Shown: positions 42,187 to 54,719 of the stretch, one piece after another
Numbering within the stretch: position 1 is the stretch's first letter
Layout of the letters: the number at the start of each line of letters is the position of its first letter
Assembly (NCBI GenBank): GCA_024516035.1
Contig: CM044964.1
Location: 8,129,736-8,193,735, forward strand
Direction of reading: 5' to 3'
Length of the DNA stretch: 64,000 bases
Source of the DNA: Bactericera cockerelli
Lineage: Eukaryota > Arthropoda > Insecta > Hemiptera > Triozidae
Translations under genes and position numbers: made by a program
The notes under the pieces: model-generated
The model's database searches: none
What the model saw: only the letters and a program-made list of their open reading frames with translations
Told to the model about the DNA's origin: nothing

Positions 42187-42510
42187 CTTTCACTTATTTT
42201 CTCTTTCATTTTCTCTCATATCTTCTTTCTTTCTCATATTCACACTTTCTTTCTCTTTCTCACACTTTCCTTGTTTGCCATTCCTCTCTATCTTTCTTTT
42301 TATCTTGCACTTTCTCTCTCTTTCTTTCTCACACTTTCTCTCCCTCTCTCATTCTCTCTCTCACACTTTCTTTCTATCATTTTCTCTCACACATTCATTC
42401 TCTCTCACATTTTCTTTCTCTTTCTATGTTTTTTTTTTCATTTCCTTACTTTGTACGTACTTCTTTTGTTTCCTCTCTCTCCCTCTGTCTCTCTTTTCTT
42501 TCTCTCTCTC
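42085..42510. repeat. (CT)n tract with TCTCACACTTTCTTTCTC repeats
   Basis: Pyrimidine-rich with a loose 20-base period at 42230-42420. Confidence 0.88.
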
Positions 42511-42519
42511 CCAAATCGG

Positions 42520-42732
42520 TATACCTGCAAGGGTTGGGCGGAAGAGATTACCAAAGACAATAACCCCGCCCTTTAATTAGTACATAATTATGAATATATA
42601 TTATATTTATTTTTTCTTATTTTCTCATTTTTCTTGTTACTTATTATTATATTTTATATTAATTTGTAATTATCTGTGTTGTATATATCTCCTTTATCTT
42701 TATTATTAATAAAGTCTAAAATAATAATATTA
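42520..42732 (+). mobile_element. R-M copy
   Basis: GGGTTGGGCGGAAGAGATTA, CAATAACCCCGCCCTTTAAT, and TTAATAAAGTCTAAAATAAT end. Confidence 0.82.
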
Positions 42733-42734
42733 TT

Positions 42735-43080
42735 GACCTCCTATTTGCTCTCTCTCTATCTTCTTTCCATATCTCTTTTCACCATCTCTCTCTCCCTCTA
42801 TCTCTCTCTTTCTTTCTCACTCTCCATAGTTACATAGATATGTAATAATGTATGTGTAAAGTTCTTTGTATTTATCTCAAAAAGTAAATGGGGGTAAGTT
42901 ATACGTACAAAAGTTAGTAGAGAAAAGGAGGGAGAAGAGATAAAAGAGAGAGAAGAGGAGGAGAGAGAAAGAGAGAGGAGAAGAGAGAAGAGAAAAAGAG
43001 AGAGAAGAAGAAGGGAGAGAGAGAAGAAGAGAGAGAGAGAAAAGAGAGAGAGAGGAGAGAATTAGAGAGATTTACAGGGA
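42735..43080. repeat. (CT)n then (GA)n tracts
   Basis: CT-rich 42745-42830 and GA-rich 42910-43075, about 80 bases apart and complementary in composition. Confidence 0.85.
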
Positions 43081-43734
43081 AAAAACATTATGTGGGTTCC
43101 ATAAAAAGTAGGCTTCTTTTTAATAATAATAAAAGTATAAAGGTTAAAAGTTATAAAAACAGGCTTGAAAGTTTTCCACTCAGAGGTTCGGGGTTCGATG
43201 CTCGGCGGAATACCAGTATATTTCCCTGCAAAGTCAATGTTCTTGCTTTAGGGTTTATTTTAAGTTATTATTTCAAGGAGGCTTTTAAAAGGAGGCGGAA
43301 GGAGTAAAAGATTAACCAGGATATACAATAGAGAGTCTCACGAAATAAATATAAATATTTGTCATTGAATAAATTATTGTTAAGCTTTGATATTAAAAAA
43401 AACCAAGAATATGGATAAATTTTTTGTTGACTTTAGAATGTGAAAAATACTGTATTCTACCATTTAAATAAATATTAAAAAATCGGTCAAGAAACTTAGG
43501 AAATACGAGTACAAGTGATTTAAGTAAAAAAAATCAGAATGAAGCGATAGTAAAATGTCGATATTTTTTTATTGACATTCCATTAACCTGCTATATTCTG
43601 AGTATTCTGTCCAAAATTGGTAGTGTATTACTTTTTCTTCTATAATTTTGAATTCTATGCTAATTTAAAAAATCGTTTTCGAGATATAAACTCCAAGGAA
43701 GTTCATTAATCTAATAAAATTTCACATCTTCACT
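43081..43734. other. No gene seen; HINE-2-like remnants
   Basis: AAAAATCGTTTTCGAGATAT and a TTTTTTGTTGACTTTAGAATG block resemble the sequence at 3100-3200. 43190-43225 (GGTTCGGGGTTCGATGCTCG) looks like a B box. Confidence 0.45.
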
Positions 43735-44160
43735 TTTATCGTAGCTATCGTTCTCTTATCGTATTTCAATCTTATCGTAGGCATCTCACTCTTATCCTAC
43801 TTTATTCATATTATTCATCTCACTCTTATCCTACTTTAAACTTATTCATTTCACTCTTATCCTAATTTCTTCTTGTTCATCTCACTCTTATCCTACTTTC
43901 ATCTTATTCATCTCACTCTTATCATATTTTCATCTTATTCATCTCACTCTTATCCTACTTTCATCTTGTTCATCTCACTTTTATCCTACTTTCATCTTAT
44001 TCATCTCTCTCTTGTCCTACTTTCATCTTGTTCATCTCAATTTTATCCTACTTTTATCTTATCCGTCTCACTCTTATCCTACTACCACCTTAAATTACCA
44101 TACTCGTATTCATCTTACTTTTATCGTAGCAATTTCAATTTTTTCGTAGCTTTCTTATCT
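43735..44160 (+). repeat. Minisatellite of about 31 bp, some 13 units
   Basis: Unit TCTCACTCTTATCCTACTTT plus CATCTTATTCA; diverged at both ends (TTATCGTAGGCATC). Confidence 0.88.
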
Positions 44161-45063
44161 ACTTTAATCTTAGGCATGGTACTGTAGTCGTACGATTACA
44201 AGTACGATACTGTAGTGTAGTCGTAGGCATCGCACTGTAGTCGTAGGCATCTCCCAGGTGCAGTTCCGGGGAGACTTTTCTCTGAAAATAAATTAAGAAA
44301 TTCTCGGGACGGAGAGAAGATGAAAACTGAAGCGAAGCAGGCCTTGGAGAAATATCGGGAAAGAAATGAGCAAGGTAGCGGCACCAAATGTGGTCCTCTC
44401 GGTAACCTGGATTTAATAAATGGTGAACAAAAAATTGATTATTTTTTTTCATATGGGTTTAATGTCGCTCTCAACTGCATGATCAATTGATCATTTATCA
44501 CGACAAGAATAAATTTTGGACAGGAATAAATTATTGTAAAAAAAAACAGAAATATTCAAAACAACTCAGGGTCGAAATATTTTCATCTAAAATTTGCTGG
44601 AAAATCAAAGGACCGTCTCTATCGTGAAAATTTTTGACTTCTAAAAATCTCTGTCAGTAACTAGTTGATGCATTCAACGAATTGTTTATTTATAATAATT
44701 TATGTATTGAATAAAAAGTAAATATTGATAATTATTAGGATTCACCTTTCTTGTGTCCCTCTGCCAGACAGCGTCCGTCATTCGGTCCTCCTACCAAATA
44801 GGCGCAAAAACGGGAAATAAAAATAAAACACCAAGAAGGAAGGGGGGGAGGGGGGGGGGCACGGAAAGAGGAGAGAGAAGAAAAAATTCAGACAGACTTT
44901 TAGACAGAAAATTTTAGAGGAAAGAAGAGAGAAAAAAAATTCAAGTAGGAGAACTCTTAGGGGTAGGAAATTGGAAATGCGCGAAACAGGGGCGAGCAAG
45001 TTGGGGCTCCTCAATCTGCCTGAGTGGGGCCGGGAATAGCTAGTATTAGGAATAACAGTTATA
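44161..45063. other. No gene seen
   Basis: A short GTAGTCGTAGGCATC repeat (44175-44250), a 5S-SINE tail piece at 44455-44510 and a G-rich tract (44840-44860). No exon was recognised. Confidence 0.5.
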
Positions 45064-45724
45064 AAAAATCTGGTGTAAACATCACACGACTTTCCTTATC
45101 TCCCAAAAAGGAGTCGAATTCCGCCACTGGTGACTGAACGGTAACAGATAACTAAAAATCAATGCCAAATTCGTGATCAGCACTTTAAAATCATTTAATT
45201 TGATATGTCACAACCCCCATCTAGGATGAATAATAAAAAAGTTAGTCCAATCGGGTCCCCTACAATACCGGTAAATTGGGGCCGGTTTCCAAAAAGTTAA
45301 AGATATCAAAAAAATGATCAGAGTGAACCCCTATTATTTTTTTAATCTGAGAAAATGTTTTTCTCTAACTTTTTTTGTATCTTTAACCAATTCAAAGAAG
45401 CGGTGCTTGCGGCCAATATTTGGGCCCTGCGGCCGCAGAATGCGGCCGATTTCAACCAAAAGTTTCATGGTTTGTCTGGTGTATAAAATTAATTACCATA
45501 CAAATTTCAAGTCTCTAGCTCTTACCGTTCTGAGATATCCTGTTCACACACAGACACACACACACACAGACACACACACACAGACAGACGCACGGACCAA
45601 TGGCTGAAAACCACTTTTTTGGTATCCTGAAGGCTATGATTCGTCAGAAATGTGAAAAGCTGGGTAGGTCAAATTTTCGACGAATACAATACTTTCCTTA
45701 TTATAGGATAAGGAAAGTAAAAAA
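45064..45724 (-). mobile_element. HINE-1 copy, full length
   Basis: Full-length - strand copy. An R-M retroposon starts immediately at its end (45725). Confidence 0.7.
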
Positions 45725-45990
45725 GGGTTGGGTTTAAGAGATTGACAGAGGCAATAACCCCGCTCTTTAGTTAGGACATAATATGTATATATTTTGTTTA
45801 TTTTTTTCTTGTTTATATTATTAATATTGTCAATTTTTATAATTAATTTTTACCATTATTTGTCTGTATACCTATATGTTCAACTAGTTAGAAGCCCACA
45901 TTTTTTGTATTAGCTTAGGGAAAGTGTTTGCTTTGTAAACTATATGTATATTATTCAAAATAAAACAATTTATCTTATCTTATCTTATCT
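45725..45990 (+). mobile_element. R-M copy
   Basis: AAGGGTTGGGTTTAAGAGAT and GGCAATAACCCCGCTCTTTA; ends in (TTATC)n near 45970. Confidence 0.75.
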
Positions 45991-46139
45991 AGTAAAGAGT
46001 TTCTAAATAAATAAACAAATAAGTACACAATACTCTGCAAGAATGAGACGAAAGAGTTTCTTCACTGTTACAGTCTAAGTAGGAAAATTGTCAGGGGCAG
46101 TAATTAAAATTGATACAATGTTGATTCAATAGCTTATTA

Positions 46140-46435
46140 AAACTGAATCCGCAAGCGTCGATGGCGTGTTGAATACACCGGTTCTCATAAGATTACTCAG
46201 GCTGGGTGAGGTTAATTTGAGTACCTGCCATGGTTTGTGAGTTTTCAGCGAGTGGAAGGTAAAACCCCCGTCGTGATATGACCATGCAGTAACCGACCTC
46301 AGTTGTTTGATCGATAAGGAAGCGGACTTGTAACCTGGTGGTTCAAGTCCCGGTTTCAGCGTTGATTTAGTAAAGCGAGTTTGTGTAGTTGTGATATCAC
46401 AAAAGTGATTAACACAAATATGATTACTACTTACT
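46140..46435 (+). mobile_element. 5S-SINE (46150-46292) followed by SINE-E (46296-46435)
   Basis: GTTGAATACACCGGTTCTCA and ATATGACCATGCAGTAACCG lead directly into CAGTTGTTTGATCGATAAGG and GGTTCAAGTCCCGG. The SINE-E lies in the 5S-SINE tail, and CATGCAGTTTAAAGTGACG resumes after it (46438). Confidence 0.8.
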
Positions 46436-46554
46436 AACATGCAGTTTAAAGTGACGGCAATGTTGAAACCAAGAAAAAACCCGAAGAAAAAAACCTCGCA
46501 AAGGAAAAAAAATGCCAAAGGCTCTTTGGGTAGAAGAACCCTGGACCTGATATT

Positions 46555-46985
46555 CAAGTAGAGAGGGAGAGAGAGAGACAGAGAGAGAATGATGGAGGGA
46601 GAGAGAAGAAGGGAGAGAGAGAGACAGAGAAAGAAGGATGGAGGGAGAGAGAAGAAGGGAGAGAGAGAGAGAGAAAAGGAGAGAGAGAGAGAGAGAGAGA
46701 GGAGGAAGGGAGGGAGAGAGACAGAAAAAATAAAAGGAAGCATAGGGAGGGAGATATAAAGATTGGGAGCGAGGGAGATAAACTGAGAGGAAGGTAGAGG
46801 GGGGGGAAGATGGATTTTTAGGTTGCAAGAGAAAATTAAAGAATGTTCTCCTATCCCCCCCCTGCCTCTCTCACAGCTGCACAGCCTACATTTTGAAAAT
46901 GCAGTTAATTTTTTTTGCTCTCTTTCTCTCTCTCTCTCTTTCTCATCATCTTCTCTCTCTCTCTCTCTCTCTCTCTCCTCGGCGT
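46555..46985. repeat. (GA)n tract then (CT)n tract
   Basis: GA-rich to 46805 with a 60-base duplication (GAAGGATGGAGGGAGAGAG); CT-rich at 46915-46980. Confidence 0.85.
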
Positions 46986-47515
46986 TATCTTTTAAAAGAC
47001 AGTGGCGTAGTTGCAGCGAAGCTTTTGGTGGTGAGTAATTACTGCCTAACAGACTACGTATTAGGTAGTTACTATAGGAATACTAGGCCAGGAAATGGAA
47101 CATTGTCGATGCCGGGCGAAGAGATAATAATAATAATAAATTTATTCTTTTCTTCAATAATCATCATTGTTAAAAGTTCCGCTAAGTACATTTGTACTCT
47201 TCGGGAGCTTCGATTTTCATTTTCTTGTTTACTTTTTGATTTTCATTTTGATCTTAAATTTCGTTGTTGATGGCCAGCAATCTCTTCCAGTCCTTTAGTT
47301 AGGACATCTGAGAAAAGCTGATAGAAAAAACTGGAAACACTAGTAGTGCCAGTGAATTCCTAATTCAACAAATCAGCATTGCCACTCAAAGAGGCAATGC
47401 TGGCAGCATTATTGTCAGTGCTTCCGATGAAAAGAGATGACACTTTGTTTTACATATAAAATAATAAATTAGGACATCTGAATATATATTTTATCTATGT
47501 TGTTTAGACTTTTTT
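46986..47515. other. No gene seen
   Basis: Mixed single-copy sequence. GCCACTCAAAGAGGCAATGC is an imperfect hairpin at 47380. Confidence 0.45.
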
Positions 47516-47897
47516 ATTTTCTTATCCTATGATAGGGAAAGTATTGTATTCGTCGAAAATTTGACCTACCCAGTTTTCCACATTTCTGGAAAAATCATAC
47601 CCTCAGGATACCAAAAAATTTGTCTTCGGCCATTGGCCCGTGCGTCTGTCCGTCCGTCCGTCTGTCTGTAAACACGATATCGCGACAACGGTAAAAGCTA
47701 GAGACTTGAAATGTGGTAAGGAAGTTTATTCTGTACACCACATGAACCACGAAACTTTTGGTTGAGATTGGCCCTAGTTCCGCAAGGTGCCTTTGGATTG
47801 GTTAAAAATATCATTGATTAAAGATACCATGAAAAAGTTAGAGAATAACATTTTTTTTGGAATGAAAAAATAATAGGGGTTTACTCAGATCACTTTT
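47516..47897 (+). mobile_element. HINE-1 copy, diverged 5' half, interrupted
   Basis: Older copy with several differences (CCGTCCGTCCGTCTGTCTG microsatellite). It breaks off in a T run exactly where the next HINE-1 copy starts, and GATATGTTG after 48562 may be its continuation. Confidence 0.65.
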
Positions 47898-48035
47898 TTA
47901 CTTTCCTTATCCTATAATAAGGAAATTATTGTATTCGTCGAAAATTTGACCTACCCAGTTTTTCACATTTCTGGACGAATCATAGCCTCAGGATACCAAA
48001 AAAGTTGTTTTCAGCCATTGGTCCGTGCGTCTGTC

Positions 48036-48079
<44 letters not shown>

Positions 48080-48562
48080 CAGGATATCTCGAGAACGGTT
48101 AGAGCTATAGGCTTTAAATTTGGTATGCAAATTAATTTCATACACCAGACGAACCACGAAACTTTTGGTTGAAATCGGCCGCAAGATGCGGCCGCAGGGC
48201 CGCAAATATTGGCCGCAACCGCTGCTTCTTTGAATTGGTTAAAGATACAAAAAAAGTTAGAGAACAAAATTTTCTCGGATTAAAAAAATAATAGGGGTTT
48301 ACTCTGATCATTTTTTGATATCTTGAACTTTTTGGAACCCGGCCCCAATTTACCGGTATTTTGGGGTTACCCGCTTAAACTAACTTTTTTATTATTCACC
48401 CTAGATGGGGGTTGCGACATATCAAATCATATGATTTTGAGGTGCTGATTACGAATTTGGCACTGATTTTTGACTATCTGGTACCGTTGAGTCACCAGTG
48501 GTGGATTTCGACTTCTTTTTGGGGGATAAGGAAAGTCGTGTGATGTTTACACCAGATTTTTG
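47898..48562 (+). mobile_element. HINE-1 copy inserted into an older HINE-1 copy
   Basis: Full-length copy with (GT)n at 48040-48077, landed in the T-rich ATCACTTTTT site of the copy before it. Confidence 0.7.
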
Positions 48563-48789
48563 ATATGTTGTGTTGAACTCCACAAAAGGTATTAGAAAAT
48601 GTCCATTAATTTCACCCCGAGATTTTTACATGTTACGAAATTCTCCACTGGTGTTTTAGGCTCAGATAGAAAAAAATGCAATTTTCTTCCACTACCCCCC
48701 TCATCTCTTAGTGCCTCCTCCCCCTAAATGCAGGGGAGGATTGGGAAGCGGGGATTTTTAAATTTATTTTCATCCCCCATGCCCTAATT

Positions 48790-49392
48790 CTTTTCTCGGT
48801 AGTAAGGGGATTTTTTTAGCTCTTTTTAGCGTTCCTTTTTCTTGCTCTTTCTCTCCTTATTACTTTTACTGTGTGTGTCTCTCTCTCGCTCTTTATCTAT
48901 CTAGTCTCTCTCTTTTTCTTTATTATCTCTATACTTATTGCTTTCACTCTCTCTCTCTTTTTATCTATCTTTGCTCTATCTATTATCTATCTCTCTATTT
49001 TCTCTCTATCCTTATTATCTTTGCTCTATGTAATATCTCTCTTCCTTTATTTATCTTTGCTTTATCTATTATCTCGTTTCCTTTATTTATCTTTGCTCTA
49101 TCTGTTATCTCTCTTTCTTTATTTATCTTTGCTCTACCTATTATCTATCTTTCTTTATTAAATTAATCTTTGCTCAATTTATTATCTTTTTTTTTATTTA
49201 TCTTTCCTTTATCTATTATCTCTCTTTCTCTGTTTCTCTTTGCTCTATTTACTATCTATCTTTTGTTATTTATCTTTCCTGTATTTATCTTTGCTCTATC
49301 TATTATCTCTCTCTCTCTCTATTTATCATCTCTCTCTCTCTTTATCTTTCTTTCCTCTATTTATTATCTCTCTCTCTCTCTTTATTTATCTT

Positions 49393-49424
<32 letters not shown>

Positions 49425-49720
49425 TTTCTATCTTGCTTTATCTATTATCTCTTGCTTCTTTGCTCAATCTATTTATCTCTTATATCTCTCGCTAGCTACC
49501 AAAAATCCTTTAATTCTCTTTATCTAACCTTACTGTGTATCTTTTGTTTTTTATCTTTACCAATTGTGCTCTCTTTTTCTCTGTACTTCTTATTCTATTT
49601 ATAGTTCTATTCTTCATTTCTTCTCTTTCTTACTCTCTCTCTCTTCTTCTTTACTATCTCTCGTTTTAGCTATCTATCTTTCTCTCTCTCTTGATGCGCT
49701 TTAGAATAAATTATCTAGAA
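48790..49720. repeat. (CT)n with TTTATCTTTGCTCTATCTAT repeats
   Basis: A 40-50-base unit containing ATTTATCTTTGCTCTATCTA and TTATCTCTCTTTC is repeated about ten times (48950-49300). Confidence 0.88.
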
Positions 49721-50279
49721 AAATATTAAAAACTAGAGAGACAGAGAGAGAAAGAGAGAGAGAGAGAGAAAGAGCAAAGGATAAACATCCTGTGGGCTCA
49801 GAAATTCCAGAGTTTTATCTCGATGGTGGTTGGAGCGACGGTTTTGCAGTCCAGGGTTCGCTACGGGGTTGCAGCAAACCCTGGATTGCAAAACCGTCAT
49901 TGCAAAACCGTGTATGTTGCAAACTTGCTGTATGTAGATTTTAAAGTACCTAAGGGTTGAATTAGTCTACTGAATTTCATTTTAGCGGTATTCTGTCATG
50001 ATAAAATAGGTATAAATAATAATTCTGCTAACAATACAGTAGTAAAGATATAAATAAATGGGCCCATGATTCCAGTTCGGCGTAAATACTTGAGAGCTTT
50101 TGGTGTGGCTCGAAAAGTTGCCCTGTAAGGCAACTTGAAAACTTTTGAAGAAATAAGCACAGAGGGAGATGGGGTAAACTTTCGAAGGAGAACATAGAAG
50201 GGGAGAATAGGGTCCAGGTCGAAAACTTTCCTTTCTTTTGGTTTAAGTTTGATGAACAAAAAAGGTTCTGACCTCTACT

Positions 50280-51130
50280 TCTAGGATGAAAAGAGAAGAT
50301 TGAGAGGAGATGTGGAGAGTGTATAAAAGGAGAGGAAAGAACAGAAAGATAGGAGAGAAGAGCTAGAGAAAGAGAGGAAAAAGGAGAGAGACAAAGAAAA
50401 ATAGAGGAGAGAGAGAAAGAGAAGGCAAAGAGAGAAGAGCTAGAGAAAGAGAGGAGAGAAGACAAAGAGAGAAGAGCTTGAGAAAGAGAGAAAAGTGAGA
50501 AAGAGAGAGAAAGAGAAAAGAGAAATAGAGGAGAGAGAGAGAGAGAAAGAGAGGAGAGAAGACAAAGGGAGAAGAGCTAGAACAAGAGGTAACTTCGAGG
50601 AGAAATAGAAGGAGAGAATAGGGAAGGTAGAAAGAAGTTAAGTGAGAAAGAAAAAGGAAAGATAGAAAAGGAGAAGATTGAGAGAGAGGAGAGGTAAAAA
50701 GGAGAGAGAAGAACAGAAAGATAGGAGAGAAGAGTAGAGAAGAGAGAAAAGAGAGAGAAAGAAAAATGAGGAGAGAGAGAAGAGAAGGAAAGAGAGAAGA
50801 TAGAGAAGAGAGAGAGAGAAAGAGAGAGAGCTTGAGAAAGAGAAAGTGAGAAAAGAGAAGAGAAAAAGGAATAGAGAAGAGAGAGGAAAGGGGGAAAAGA
50901 CGGGAAGCTAGCAAGACAGAGAGAAAAGGAGAGAAGACGAAAAGAGATAAGAAGAAAAGATAGAGAAAAACAGGAAGAGATTTCGAGAGAAAGGTCAGAG
51001 AGAGGATGAAAAGAGTAGAGAGAGGAAAGAAAGTGAGAAGAGAGAGACAGAGAAAGAAAAGTGAGAAGAGGACAGAGAAAGAAAGATAATGAGAGAGAGA
51101 AGAGATAAAAAGTAGAAAGACAGATATAAA
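50280..51130. repeat. Purine-rich tract with repeated GAGAAGAGCTAGAGAAAGAG
   Basis: A/G-only + strand for 850 bases with repeated 40-50-base blocks. Confidence 0.88.
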
Positions 51131-52587
51131 GGAGGTGATGAAAATAATACTGAAAGAAGGGAAATGTTTGAAGGTAAACAAAAGTTCCTGGTCCAAATTT
51201 ACAATATAACTTCCGCTAAAATTCATTTAACAGATTGAAAAGGGCGGTACCAGCTCTTCCTGAAGAAATTACTATGACTAAACTTAATTTTTTTAAATCA
51301 TAATACAAATCTATATTTTTGTGTGAATGTCAATAATATAGAATTATTGAAACACGCCTCACTAATTTCTTGAAGTACTTGCAATCGAACCACCAACCTC
51401 TAGGTTAGGAGTCTTTCTCTTTATTCATCCCACTACTTTATCTATTCCACTACTTTATTTATCCAACTACTTTTTTTATCCCACTACTGAGGTTGCCATT
51501 TACCCATGCCAAATTTGAAAAAAAAGGTCTAGTTGCATCCAACACGTAACATACTTACCAACGCATCATCTACCTTGAAACATATTGAATTTCCTCACAT
51601 ACATAATTATTACAAGGTACCTATTTATGTATAGAAAGTTTTGCTATCTTTCATTTCTTCGAAACTGAGTTGATAATATTATAGAGTATCTATTTTCTGA
51701 ACAGCGAAACTAAGCCGTTGTCTGAAATATTCGGGAGGATGTCCTTGGAGAAGTGTTTTATACATATATTGTGAAAATATAACTATTTTCTTATTTTCTA
51801 TCTATTTTCTTTACATATTATTGCAATCTTGTTAGTTCCCTTAGCTACGTTCCTGATTCGCTTTAGATGTCTTCAGCTTGCCTCTAATCTTTCTTTGCAC
51901 CTCAACACTTGTATCTTTTTCTTTTCTGGCAAGCCTTTTTCTTCCTTCACTTTGCTCATGTTCTTTAGTTTTGTTGTCTGTATCATGCTCTTTCCTTTCA
52001 CTTTTTTTTTATAAATATAAGTATATTTTACGTCTCTTTTTCCTTCTCTAGTAAGCCTCTTCCTCTAGTTTATTATTTAGTTTTGTTACTTGATTATCTT
52101 TCTTTCCATTAATTGGTTCAGAATTTCATTTTAAATCACTTTTTTTCTTCTTTTTTCTGGTAATCCTTTTTTTAATTTTTCTTTTATTCTTTACTTTTAT
52201 TCTCTTTCCTATCATTCATTTGTTCAGAATGAAATTCTGAATTTAAATCACTTTTTTACTTTCAATTTGGCAAGCATTTTTTAATCACTTTTCTATACTT
52301 CTTTAGTTGCCTTGCTACTTTTCATATTTTTGTTATTTCTTAATACCATTTCATCCATTTCTATCCTAGTTTTGATTATTTTCTCTCGATATTTAGCTCC
52401 TATATTTTTCAGGACATTTTTCTAAATCACTTTATTTTTAATTTATTTGTTTACCTCTCGCCGTGGTTCATATTTATTAATTTTTGCTCACTATTTCTTC
52501 AAGAAGCGTGATGGTTACGTGTTAGAAAAGCTTTAAACATTACCAAACCTTGCATAGTGGTTATTCAGCTGAGAAGTCTATTATTAT
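51131..52587. other. No gene seen; T-rich single-copy stretch
   Basis: 51340-51420 holds a SINE-E fragment (TTGCAATCGAACCACCAACC). The rest is AT-rich with CTACTTTATTTATCC repeats (51430-51490). Confidence 0.5.
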
Positions 52588-52795
52588 TCTGTCCCGGTAG
52601 CTCAGTGGTAAAGCCGGCACTCTGTGAATCCAGAGTTTTCAGAGGTCGTGGGTTCGAAACCCAACCGGGACATGACAAGTTATCCTCCCATTTGGGATTT
52701 TTACCACATAATAATGTCTTGGGCTTACTGCTGGAATAGTGGGACTTGGATAGTCTTAATCGGACAGTATGTACATAGGGCGATATTATTATTAT
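52588..52795 (+). mobile_element. SINE-A, full length
   Basis: GTCCCGGTAGCTCAGTGGTA, GTGGGTTCGAAACCC, TTATCCTCCCATTTGGGATT, and GGGCGATATTATTATTATT. Confidence 0.88.
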
Positions 52796-53104
52796 TATGA
52801 ACCATTTCTCCTTTTCAGCTATATCTTCTGTTCTTATCAGTTTCTTAATTTCTTTCCTCTATCTTAAACTTTCTCCCACTCTCCCAGAATTCCATATCAT
52901 ACCTATTTCCTCTCTATTTCTCTTTCATAACTCCCTACCTCTCTCTTTCTCATAACTTCTTACTCTAGCTATCCCTTCTCTCTTTCTCTCCCTCATAATG
53001 TCCTACCTTGCCTTGCACACCCCTTTCGCGCTCTCTAATTTTACGCCTTCGACTTTTGGGTTGTTGAAGAAAAGATTAAATTTCTCGGTAAGAAGTCGGG
53101 AGTC

Positions 53105-53280
53105 TGATTTATAATGTGTGAGATATTAGGGGAGAGAGAGGAAAGGTGAGTCGTGAGAAGGAAAAGATATTAAAGGAGAGAAGAAAATGGAAAAGAGATA
53201 GTGAAAGTAGGCGAGAGGGAAGAGGAAAAGAAATAGAGATAAAAGGAAGAGATAGGCAAATAGAGGGAAAGGGAAGGAAA
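53105..53280. repeat. Purine-rich tract
   Basis: A/G-rich + strand. No gene. Confidence 0.8.
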
Positions 53281-53324
53281 CGAAAAATAAATACCTAATA
53301 AAGCGTTGTATAATAATAATAATA

Positions 53325-53425
53325 ATCCGCAATAGGGTTTGAAATTGATTGGTCACCCATTCAAGTCCTAACCTCACTGAACGTTGCTTAACGTCAGTGA
53401 CAAAAGAACTGGTGTTCAATTCAAT
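53325..53425 (-). mobile_element. 5S-SINE fragment retaining the 5S box C region
   Basis: GGTCACCCATTCAAGTCCTA, then TGAACGTTGCTTAACGTCAG on + are the reverse of the 5S internal promoter. Confidence 0.75.
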
Positions 53426-53489
53426 CTTCTATGATGATCTTTCTAATTTCGTTGTTAGAAACAGAAAATTTGCTCTCAGAGAAATACCA

Positions 53490-53905
53490 CCCTATTATTA
53501 CTATAGTATGCTTTACTAGGTAAGACAAAAATATATACAGTAAAATACACTGAAATTATAAAGAAAAAATTAATAGATTGAACAAAGAAATAAGAACAAA
53601 AAAGAGAATGAAGCTAATGTCCTAACTAGAGGGCGGGGTTATTGCCTATGACACTCTCTTTAACCCTAATGACTGATATTAAACCAGCGTCAATGGCACG
53701 TTCAATAGATAGGTTACACCAGTTCTCATTCAATCACTGAAACAACGTCCAGCGAGACTAGAAATTGGATGGGTGACAATACTATTCCCGGTCCTACTCT
53801 AGTTTCTTTCTTGTTTATATTGTTCGAAATTTTGTATTTCAATTTTTATCATTACTCATTTGTACATAATTATGTCCTATTAATAAAGAATTAAATAATA
53901 ATATG
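53490..53905. mobile_element. R-M (-), 5S-SINE (+) and R-M tail (+) in a row
   Basis: R-M at 53490-53672 (GAGGGCGGGGTTATTGCC). 5S-SINE at 53685-53800, with the best-kept 5S box (GAAATTGGATGGGTGAC). R-M 3' end at 53815-53905 (TCCTATTAATAAAGAATTAA). Confidence 0.75.
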
Positions 53906-54055
53906 ACCCAGCACGTGGAATATATAAAATTCTATGTAGGTAACCAGTACGCCAGGATAAAGAAAGATGGAATGATGTGCACAACGCGAAGATAAAGAAA
54001 GATGGAATGATGTGCTCAAGATGCAGGTGAAAAATGGACGGAAAAAGTCAGCAAT

Positions 54056-54298
54056 CCACAGAGGAGTCATTAATATCTACTAAACTTACCTGTAGTATAC
54101 CTGGTGGATGCTATACTACACAGAGGAGACTTAATATCTACTAAACTTACCTGTAGTATACCTGGTGGATGCTATACTACACAGAGGAGACTTAATATCT
54201 ACTAGACTTACCTGTAGTATACCTGGTGGATGCTATACTACACAGAGGAGGCATTAATATCTACTAGACTTACCTGTAGTATACCTGATGGACTCAGA
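54056..54298 (-). repeat. 61-bp tandem repeat, four units, each with a CAG/GTAAGT donor on the - strand
   Basis: Units begin CACAGAGGAG at about 54058, 54118, 54179 and 54240. On the - strand each contains CTACAG/GTAAGT, a perfect 5' splice consensus. No coding exon was recognised beside it. A short tandem repeat built around AAAGATGGAATGATGTGC lies just before it (53960-54020). Confidence 0.85.
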
Positions 54299-54425
54299 GG
54301 TCAAGGGTTCGAAACCCTGACGGAACAAGGAAAGTACTCCTCCCATGTGGAAGGATGACTTGTCCCCCATAATAATACGTCTTGAGCTTACTGATGGAAT
54401 CATGCGATTCATAAGATTTGGTATG
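54290..54425 (+). mobile_element. SINE-A 3' part
   Basis: GACTCAGAGGTCAAGGGTTC, GAAACCCTGACGGAAC, CTCCTCCCATGTGG, TAATACGTCTTGAGCTTACT. Confidence 0.75.
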
Positions 54426-54719
54426 ATAAGATTTGGGATTTTGAAATTTACAGCGATGATGTGAGGTGATGTATGGGTAGTGTGTGTGTGTGTGTGTGAT
54501 GTATGGGTGGTGTGTGTGATGTATGGGGGGTGTGACAGCACCCCCAACACATTTTTCCACCGGCCACGCCTGGTCGAATCATTACAAGAGCACCCTCGAT
54601 ATAACAACAAACAATTATAGGACTAGGTAGGTAAACTAAGTCAGCACCCAGTAAATATTTGCAAAATACAGGCGTGTCGTCGCTGAAGTCAAAACAGGGC
54701 GTCAAAAATATGGCACTAC

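Noticed and set aside
53685..53800. 5S rRNA gene
   Set aside because: Only the internal control region is kept and it is joined to the SINE core domain; the ends of 5S rRNA are missing.
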